This document shows positions 31,453 to 36,908 of a DNA stretch of 36,908 bases, piece by piece. Below the pieces are notes generated by a model. That model worked only from the letters and a program-made list of their open reading frames with translations. It was not told where the DNA came from and did not search any database. Positions within the stretch are counted from its first letter, which is position 1, and each line of letters begins with the position of its first letter. Location of the stretch: contig BFEA01000156.1 of assembly GCA_003427395.1 (NCBI GenBank), positions 283,445-320,352 on the forward strand, written 5' to 3'. Source of the stretch: Chara braunii (taxonomy: Eukaryota > Streptophyta > Charophyceae > Charales > Characeae). The position numbers were made by a program, and so were the translations under genes.

Positions 31453-31823
31453 GTTGCCTCCCCCAGGTGCCCCCCTGGGGTGACACAAAACTTCCTACAC
31501 AAGATTCAAGATCCGAAGAGCCGGTGAGCGCCCCGGTGTGGACAAGAAGTACTGGAGATGGAGTTCCTCAGGCGCAGAATAGGCAATCCAGTCACATCAG
31601 GAGGAGATGTTTTCTGGCGGCCAAATCAGGGCTGAAGAGATGGCTCTGCAAACGCCTACCCCCCGGCACCCCCCGGGGAATGCTTACCAGACGAAACATC
31701 ATCCTTTCCCTGCACAGTAAATCCTCTGATCCCAGAGTAATCAATGCTGGCAGGAATTCTCTTTAATCCTCCCATCCCCTATCAGAGCGACCTCCTCTCT
31801 TATTTCAATTCTGTACAAGGGAC

Positions 31824-31871
31824 GCTGGACCCGTTTTCCAGCAGGTGATGCTCCTCACCAATAGATGGAGC
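31824..31871 (+). other. Two-hairpin 3' module of LINE2
   Basis: Hairpin 1 is GCTGGA-CCCGTTT-TCCAGC (31824-31842). Hairpin 2 is GCTCC-TCACCAATAGAT-GGAGC (31850-31871). It lies about 370 bases after the last coding block. Confidence 0.88.
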
Positions 31872-31880
31872 CTCCCCTGG

Positions 31881-31919
31881 GTGCTAGTGGTATCTGTGTT
31901 TAATCAGTATCACTAGCAC
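31881..31919 (+). other. Distal LINE2 hairpin
   Basis: GTGCTAGTGGTA pairs with TATCACTAGCAC (12 pairs, one G-U) around a 15-base loop. It lies just downstream of the two-hairpin module and before the A-rich tail. Confidence 0.85.
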
Positions 31920-32056
31920 TACAGGGTGTGTCTTTTGGTAAGAAAAAATAAAATAAAATAAAAATCGAGTTTTGATTCTAATCTCTGGGTTTCGAATCTA
32001 ATTTTTAAATCTTTGGATTTCTCTATTCACCAAAAAAAAAAAAAAAAAAAAAAAAC

Positions 32057-32070
32057 CCTTAGGGGAAGGG
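32057..32070. repeat. LINE2 target-site duplication, right copy
   Basis: CCTTAGGGGAAGGG directly follows the LINE2 poly(A), with one extra C between. Identical to 27730-27743. Confidence 0.95.
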
Positions 32071-32555
32071 GAGGCCTGCTCGGGGTTGGGTGGCTGCGGA
32101 CTGGAAGCCCGTCGTGAGTACACTAAGTCACGTTCCTTTAATGTTGTTTCTGGCAAAGCCTTTACGCGATGTTTCTTCCCTCCCTGTCTAATCAGTCTAT
32201 CTTCAGGGGAGGCCAGAAATTTGGACATAAAGAACACCGATGCCGTCGTGAGGTTGTCAAGAGGAATCTCCAGATCGTCCTCCCCTTCTTTTTCTCTTTT
32301 GACCACTAGAGTCTGAGCACTGTACATCCTCTCAAGCTCTCCAGCCCATGTAGATTCCTTTTGTACATTTGTCACCTTAGGGGAAGGGGAGGCCTGCTCG
32401 GGGTTAGGTGGCTGCGGACTGGAAGCCCCACCGCTTACTGCATACCTCTCTACACCGCTCTCCTGCACCACCCTCTCCTGCCTCTCTGCTCCACTATCCT
32501 GCACCACCCTCTCTTTTCCTTTTGAGAGATGCCTGCAACTGGAGTGGTGCCCCAT
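32058..32555 (-). pseudogene. LINE1 ORF1 N-terminal region with tandem duplication
   Basis: The frame from the ATG at 32555 starts with a charged segment (KGKERVVQDSGAERQERVVQ, itself a small internal repeat). It then carries a 106-residue block from ASSPQPPNPEQASPSPK to KERDLVYSRR. The beginning of a second copy of this block (ASSPQPPNPEQASPSPK) follows at 32104-32058. It is cut by LINE2 and resumes at 27743 in the same frame. The open frame extends upstream of the ATG (FLHYRAM), so the true start may lie further 5', up to about 32640. Coding density fits ORF1 of a plant L1. Confidence 0.75.
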
Positions 32556-32639
32556 AGCCCTGTAATGCAGAAACGATGTTGTTGTCCCCTCCCCTTCCGC
32601 CGTCTTGCGTCGTTCTTTAGAGTAGCCATCTGACTGTCC

Positions 32640-33945
32640 GACTGTAAATAGTCCCTCGGCGTTCTCGATTTCTGTTGGTCTGCTTGCTTCTTTTTGGAAA
32701 TTACTCCACGGTGGGTCGCAATCCTAGTGAAAGGTTACGTAGGTTTTGTGGGTGCAGCAAGGGAGGGGGGGGCCACGGGAAGGGGAAGGGCGGTGACGAA
32801 TGGGGCGGGAAGGGCGAGGGGGTCGGGTAATGGAGTTTGATGCGGGGTTGATGCAGGAGGGTTCGCAAGCTGCGGGAGGGCATGCAGACCGTAGGGCAAG
32901 GGGGGAGAAAGAAGGGGTGGCGGAGGGGGTGACGGAGGGACCATTGGACACACTGGGGTTGACGAGGAGGAAGGGCAACGAGAAGCTTAATGGTTGCATT
33001 AGGGATTAACAAAGCAAGAGGGCGAGCAGACAATGGGACAAAGGGGAAGAAAAGGGCAAGGGATAACACAGGCAGCACAGCTGGAGCTTATCAAACGGGA
33101 GGTAGGAACGACGGGGGGACAATTGGTAACACTGAAGTTGACGAGGAGGGAGGGTAACAGGCCAAAAGCAGGGTAAAGTAGGAGGAAATAGTAACGAGCA
33201 CTACGATTCCGGGCTGGGGGGTGCGGGGGGAGGACATGGAGTCAAAGATAAGGGTGACGCAAAACCTCTTAGCGCCTCTTCTTCCTTCACCGGGGGTTGT
33301 AGCCTCCCGGGGCCCCAAGGGAAGAGGCTGGGCACGTCGCTGTCTTGCTCAATGTCTCCCGAAGCTTGGCGTCCTTTACTTGACTTCGCAAATCTGCCCT
33401 CATGATCCTTGTCTTGCTCGCTGCCCTTTCTTCGGCCGACTCAAACGACTTCTCGCCCGACTCTCACCTCAGTTACCCCACTTCCTCCTCCTTTCGTCTC
33501 GTCCTTCACTTCCTTCTCACCTAGATTTTAATTTCTGGCAGGATCTGAGCTATCCCTTCTAATAGTATTTCCTATTCTCTTCGCTACCGAACACCGCGCC
33601 TTCCCTGTAGAAGCTTGTAAACTCCCGGTGCGGGTGGAGAGCTTACCCTCCTCAATACACCATGACCACTTCGTCACTCAGGTTCTCCGTTCTATCCCAC
33701 GTGGAAAATATGGCGGTCGCTATGTCTATCCACCTCTCGCCACCAGAAGATCCGTCACCGGCTATGGAGGCTCCCCTCCGTACAAACAGCCTGAAAGTCG
33801 TTGTGATTCCACGCGTTAACCGGAAAACGCACTACAAAACACAGCGAGCCCGTCTCAGCGCTAGCGCGAAGGCGTCGTCACCCGCTCTAGCCCCTGATTG
33901 CTAGGAGCTTCTACAGCTCAACCTGGGCCATTACAAAAACACAGC
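32640..33945 (-). promoter_or_regulatory. LINE1 5' UTR, strand-asymmetric and internally repetitive
   Basis: About 1.3 kb lie between ORF1 and the target duplication. The part at 32755-33240 is extremely purine-rich on plus (pyrimidine-rich in the LINE transcript). A diverged ~42-bp block is repeated 180 bp apart (32939-32979 and 33119-33160, sharing GTTGACGAGGAG). L1 5' UTRs house internal promoters, sometimes as repeated monomers; function here is inferred. Open frames inside (such as 33091-33318 minus or 33662-33904 plus) have no recognised product. Confidence 0.55.
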
Positions 33946-33964
33946 ACCGCACTATCATCAGATC
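33946..33964. repeat. LINE1 target-site duplication, right copy
   Basis: ACCGCACTATCATCAGATC; one mismatch (G to T) with 19918-19936. It marks the 5' end of LINE1. Confidence 0.85.
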
Positions 33965-33980
33965 GTGTTTCAGCCATGCC

Positions 33981-34039
33981 GAAATCAGCATGGCCCCTGT
34001 GCAAGGATGACAGGCATAAATCGAGAAAGGGTCCGAATT
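33981..34039 (+). pseudogene. U6: U6 snRNA 3'-half fragment
   Basis: Matches U6 from the AGC triad onward: ATCAGCATGGCCCC, CAAGGATGACAGGCA, AAATCGAGAAAGGGTCC. The AGC triad is kept, unlike the other U6 copy. The 5' half is absent or unrecognisable, and no poly(A) follows directly. An 8-bp inverted repeat (GGGCCATT at 33925-33932, AATGGCCC at 34043-34050) brackets it, though its left arm lies inside LINE1. Confidence 0.82.
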
Positions 34040-34050
34040 AGCAATGGCCC

Positions 34051-34119
34051 ACAGTAGCATGCTTGCAGGGGTTCCCGTATAGGCTTGGTAGTAGTAGTAG
34101 GTAGATAGTGAAACGTGCA

Positions 34120-34151
<32 letters not shown>

Positions 34152-34968
34152 CCAACCGACAGTAAAAAAGAGCGGGGGGAGGGAAGGGAGACTAAGGGTC
34201 TGATCCCACCACTACACTACGACTGTAGTCGAGAAAAAGCACTACAAAGATGTCAGCGGCCGTGGCGGGGCGAAAAAGAGAAGTTGTCGTGCGCTTGGGG
34301 GCGCGACACACCTCCTGTGGCGTAGTGTGACAGGCAGTGTGCGGCCAGGCTTGGCCAGTTCTGTACTCTGTCTTTTGAGGCTGGCACGCACTTGAGAACA
34401 TCTCCCTCCCCGGCCACATGAGGGCACAGACGTGCAGGCACATTAGGGCACATAGGTGCAGTTGCCAGCGGCCGAGTATTGGCGACGGAGTGCGGTGCCA
34501 TTTTCGTCACCGACACCGCTTGGAGGCAAGCTTGCCGCGCCATTGGCCCGTGCATTCCTTGTGTGATGAGGTCCAGCACCGCCGGAGTCTGCCGACTGCA
34601 CACGTGGGTGGGGAGGTGGGCGTGACGCCATCGCGGTCACAGGCGACGCGTCTGTACGGACACGTGCCAGCCATCGCGGTTGTTTTTTTGTTTGGGTTTT
34701 TATTGTTTGTTTGTTTTTTTGTTTCTTGTGAAGTGGGGACGCACGGATGACGCCGGCACAGCTTGGCATGGTGCTCACTGCCATCATTCGCTGGTGGACG
34801 CTTCAACAGCAGGTGGCCATTTTGTCGGCCATTATGGCCATGCACATGATGACCAGCGTCATTATCATGCAGAATGCAACGACGGTCCTTTTGTTGCTGG
34901 CGTTCCAATACGTTGGAGGACGAGGCTGTGTGGTGGGGGGAGTGCCGCAATTGGGAGATCGGTGATGT
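34051..34968. other. Stretch with poly(A) tract and unassigned open frames
   Basis: There is a 28-base A-run at 34118-34145, a (TAG)n patch at about 34088, and a T/G-rich patch at 34680-34730. Open frames at 34418-34750 and 34747-34965 (plus) precede the Harbinger transposase fragment on the same strand. They may be its N-terminal or linker region, but I see no diagnostic motif. Confidence 0.45.
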
Positions 34969-35342
34969 CGCAGGCTCTGGGTGCGGAACAGATGTGGTGG
35001 AACATGGGAGGAGCTAAACATGGCGGGAGAGGAGCACGATGAGAAATTTCGCCAATACAAACGCTGTCAAGAGCAACTTTCTATCGAGTGTTGGAGGGGA
35101 TTGCACCCAACATCCACTGAATGGACACGCATTGGAGGCAGGCGTTGCCGGCGTCACAGAAGTTTGCTTTTGCATTGTACCGTTGGGCAACAGGCGGTTA
35201 TTACCGGCAATGTGGCAACGATTTCGGCATTGGTTTGCAGAGCGCCGTGCGGTGCACGAACGACGTTGCCCGAGAGCTCATCCGGGAATACGGCCATATG
35301 GTGCAGACGACGCTGGACTATTATGAGGAGATCCCACTTCTT
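34969..35342 (+). pseudogene. PIF/Harbinger transposase, N-terminal fragment
   Basis: The first frame reads RRLWVRNRCGGTWEEL and DEKFRQY, typical of the start of HARBI1-like nucleases (RRxWVRP, FRxxFRMS). After a frameshift near 35065 the text continues SRATFYRVLEGIAPNIH, a TGA stop, then MDTHWRQALPASQKFAFALY and RWATGGYYRQCGNDFGIG. The latter matches the helix-turn-helix-like segment before the DDE core of Harbinger transposases (ALWRLATGGSYR-type block). The DDE triad itself is not seen. The frame is interrupted after YYEEIPLL by a U2-derived insertion. These enzymes cut and paste DNA transposons; no terminal inverted repeats were identified. Confidence 0.82.
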
Positions 35343-35433
35343 ATAACCAGGGCACTTTTAGGCTTTTTTTTTTTTTTTTAACTGATCAGAACAGATACTA
35401 CACTTGATCTTAGCCAAAAAGATCCCACTTCTT
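35329..35433 (-). mobile_element. U2: U2 snRNA-poly(A) chimeric retrocopy with target-site duplication
   Basis: A perfect 14-bp duplication AGATCCCACTTCTT (35329-35342 and 35420-35433) brackets 77 bp. On the minus strand the insert starts with U2 sequence (TTTTGGCTAAGATCAAGTG onward, including the branch-site-recognising GTAGTA at 35401-35396) to ATCAGTT. A run of 14 As and 21 further bases (GCCTAAAAGTGCCCTGGTTAT) follow. U2 is missing its first ~14 nucleotides and everything after about nucleotide 57. It is an RNA-mediated insertion into the Harbinger transposase sequence. Confidence 0.88.
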
Positions 35434-36908
35434 TCCATGAAACTCGGATCCCGTCCCGGAACGTCAGGGAAGTGGGCACGTTCTCGTACGTGGAGGCGTG
35501 AGAGTGATTGCAGGGGCGGTAGTTCTTCCAATTTTCGGAAGCAGCCACCCCATACCCTGCACCGTGAAAGAAGGAGTCCTTGTTTTTTTCTTCCTTCCTT
35601 TTTTTCCTGATGTGCTGGCCGTTGGATCCTCGAGGCACCACAAGATAGTGCCGCTCCGTTAGGAGAAGTCCCGCAGATGTAGGGCATGTGGGGTCGCGTT
35701 TTTCTTTCACATTCCGTGCGCTGCGCCTCCACCTTTCACGGCACTTCTACATCCTTACGAAGAATGGTAGAAGTAGGATCTGCCCCTTGATGACAGGTGC
35801 CTGTTACTACGGGCATCCTGTAAGTGCCGTGCGTAAATTCTTTTTTTTCCTTTTTTTTTCTTTTTCTTTCCCTTCTTTTTCCCTTTTCTTCTTTTTCGGT
35901 TAGATCCTCTGGCCCCAAATCTCGTGGCAAAGAGGAGACAGCTCCCCTATGGTTGTGGCTCCATGTGATGGTGTATCTTCCCATGTTCCAGCTGAAGATT
36001 CATCTGGTGAATGGAACTGCTCAGGGCTTCGCCCTACCATGTGCTACTGCAGCCTGTTGCAGGTGGAATGGGAGGGTTGCTCACACCAGGGGCGTCCATT
36101 AACAGTCGGATAGGAGTGTGGCCGATCCAGTGTGACACTGAGTGACAGCGGGCTGACAGGTTCATTACAAATTTCTGGGCTGAGAAAACAGGAGAAAGGC
36201 AAAAGAAAAAAAAAGAAACAGACACATCCCACCGGAATAAACTTCCCAGCCATCAGATCACAAATGATCGGATGGTAGTGGTGGCAACAACAGTGAACAA
36301 AGTAACTGCCACATTTTCTGGAATAAACTCTACTTCTGTCAGCAGTGATCCTGAAATCCTCCATATACTCCGTGATTGAAGGAGGGCTCCACCCAATGAG
36401 ATAATTGCACAACAGCAAGTAAAATACTGAAAATCTTCTATCCAGTGGGCCTGTGGCCTACCCCACCCTCTTTCGGGGTTGGCCACACCCCCAACCGATT
36501 GAAAAGATTCTGGCGGGAAGCTTTCATTGCACGGGCATGGCCAGTGTTAGAGAGAGGAGGAGGGGAACAAAGATCTCCCTACTTTTTCGGGTAATACATG
36601 TAAAATACTGACGGTGGGATCACGAGTACTGCACCGCAGGATTTGGGTCACTCACTGCCCCATAAACCCGTTTCTATCCTATCCCGTCGCTAGTCTATCC
36701 TATCCCGTTGCTAGTGGGACCTCGCCCCAGGGGAAAAAAGAAAGGAAAAGAGAAAACAAAACGGCCCAGGAAAGGACAAATTTGCTGAATAGGAACGGTG
36801 GCCCTCATACCCATTCCAAGTCTTTCTTTTTTGCCTTTTTGAACTCAGAGGACCTGAATTTCGGCATGCCTGTGTTTTTCTTGCCTATCTGAACAAAAAA
36901 GGTGACCC
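35434..36908. other. Terminal stretch without a supported gene
   Basis: It has pyrimidine-rich patches (about 35580-35610 and 35840-35900) and a 21-bp tandem duplication at 36673-36714 (TCTATCCTATCCCG). Open frames on both strands (for example 35358-35732 minus, 36044-36418 minus) show no recognised domain. The remainder of the Harbinger transposase was not found here. Confidence 0.5.

Larger units (their letters stand above)
27744..32056 (+). mobile_element. LINE2: 5'-truncated L1 LINE nested in LINE1 ORF1
   Basis: The insertion is bounded by a perfect 14-bp duplication, and deleting it restores the LINE1 ORF1 frame at that point. Contents are 437 bp of non-RT sequence, RT, zinc-finger C-terminus, 3' UTR, the two-hairpin module (31824-31871), a long hairpin (31881-31919), an A-rich segment and a final A-run (32032-32055). 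It is the same family as LINE1 but better preserved (RT 423 codons without a stop). It inserted in the opposite orientation to its host. Confidence 0.93.
19937..33945 (-). mobile_element. LINE1: near full-length plant-type L1 LINE, split by LINE2
   Basis: Bounded by a 19-bp near-perfect duplication. Read on the minus strand it has a ~1.35-kb 5' UTR (33945-32600), ORF1 (32555-25404, interrupted by LINE2), endonuclease, RT, zinc-finger C-terminus (to 20278), and a 3' UTR with three hairpins and a poor A-rich tail (AAAGAAAGAAAAAAAAG). Without LINE2 and its duplicated target it is about 9.7 kb, long for an L1. Many stops and frameshifts and an altered RT active site make it inactive. Gene order and ORF1 type are those of plant L1 elements. 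Confidence 0.85.

Overview
The window looks like gene-poor nuclear DNA of a plant-lineage (streptophyte) eukaryote. The basis is a Ty3/Gypsy chromovirus with an initiator-Met-tRNA-type primer site, plant-type L1 LINEs whose ORF1 carries a DUF4283-like region and a zinc knuckle, and U6 and U2 snRNA retrocopies. A charophyte alga such as Chara would fit the protein style, but this is inference and was not checked.

Layout. 1-48 is a CA microsatellite. 1446-2688 holds three phase-compatible candidate exons of an unidentified helical (ARM/HEAT-like) host gene, the only likely host coding sequence seen. 2811-4600 is a pile-up of short retrocopies: a very short LINE 3' end, a poly(A)-only insertion, a U6 retropseudogene and a 5'-truncated LINE 3' end. 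4703-5010 is a three-unit minisatellite. 5011-6756 has no gene I can support.

6757-15397 is a degenerate minus-strand chromovirus. In transcription order it has a 5' LTR, an initiator-Met-like primer site, a long leader with strong hairpins, gag, protease, RT, RNase H, integrase, a chromodomain and a shortened 3' LTR. That 3' LTR is itself interrupted by a 409-bp hAT-like MITE.

15427-17705 is the 3' part of a LINE (LINE3, minus). An unrelated plus-strand LINE scrap lies at 17830-18160. 18740-19390 carries tRNA-derived SINE-like pieces, and 19605-19870 is a 36-bp minisatellite.

19937-33945 is an apparently full-length minus-strand LINE (LINE1, about 9.7 kb without its insert), bracketed by a 19-bp target-site duplication with one mismatch. 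Its ORF1 is split by a second, plus-strand LINE (LINE2, 27744-32056) with a perfect 14-bp duplication. LINE1 ORF1 also contains an in-frame 106-residue tandem duplication. A U6 fragment lies just beyond LINE1. At 34969-35342 is a PIF/Harbinger transposase fragment, interrupted by a U2-poly(A) chimeric retrocopy with a perfect 14-bp duplication. The remainder to 36908 is unassigned.

The most interesting signal is structural. Six places, including the 3' ends of all three LINEs and of two short insertions, carry the same RNA hairpin (GCTGGN, CCCGNTT loop, NCCAGC) with compensatory base changes. In four of them a second constant hairpin follows (GCTCC...GGAGC). This is the expected signature of a reverse-transcriptase recognition element and could explain much of the retroposition here.
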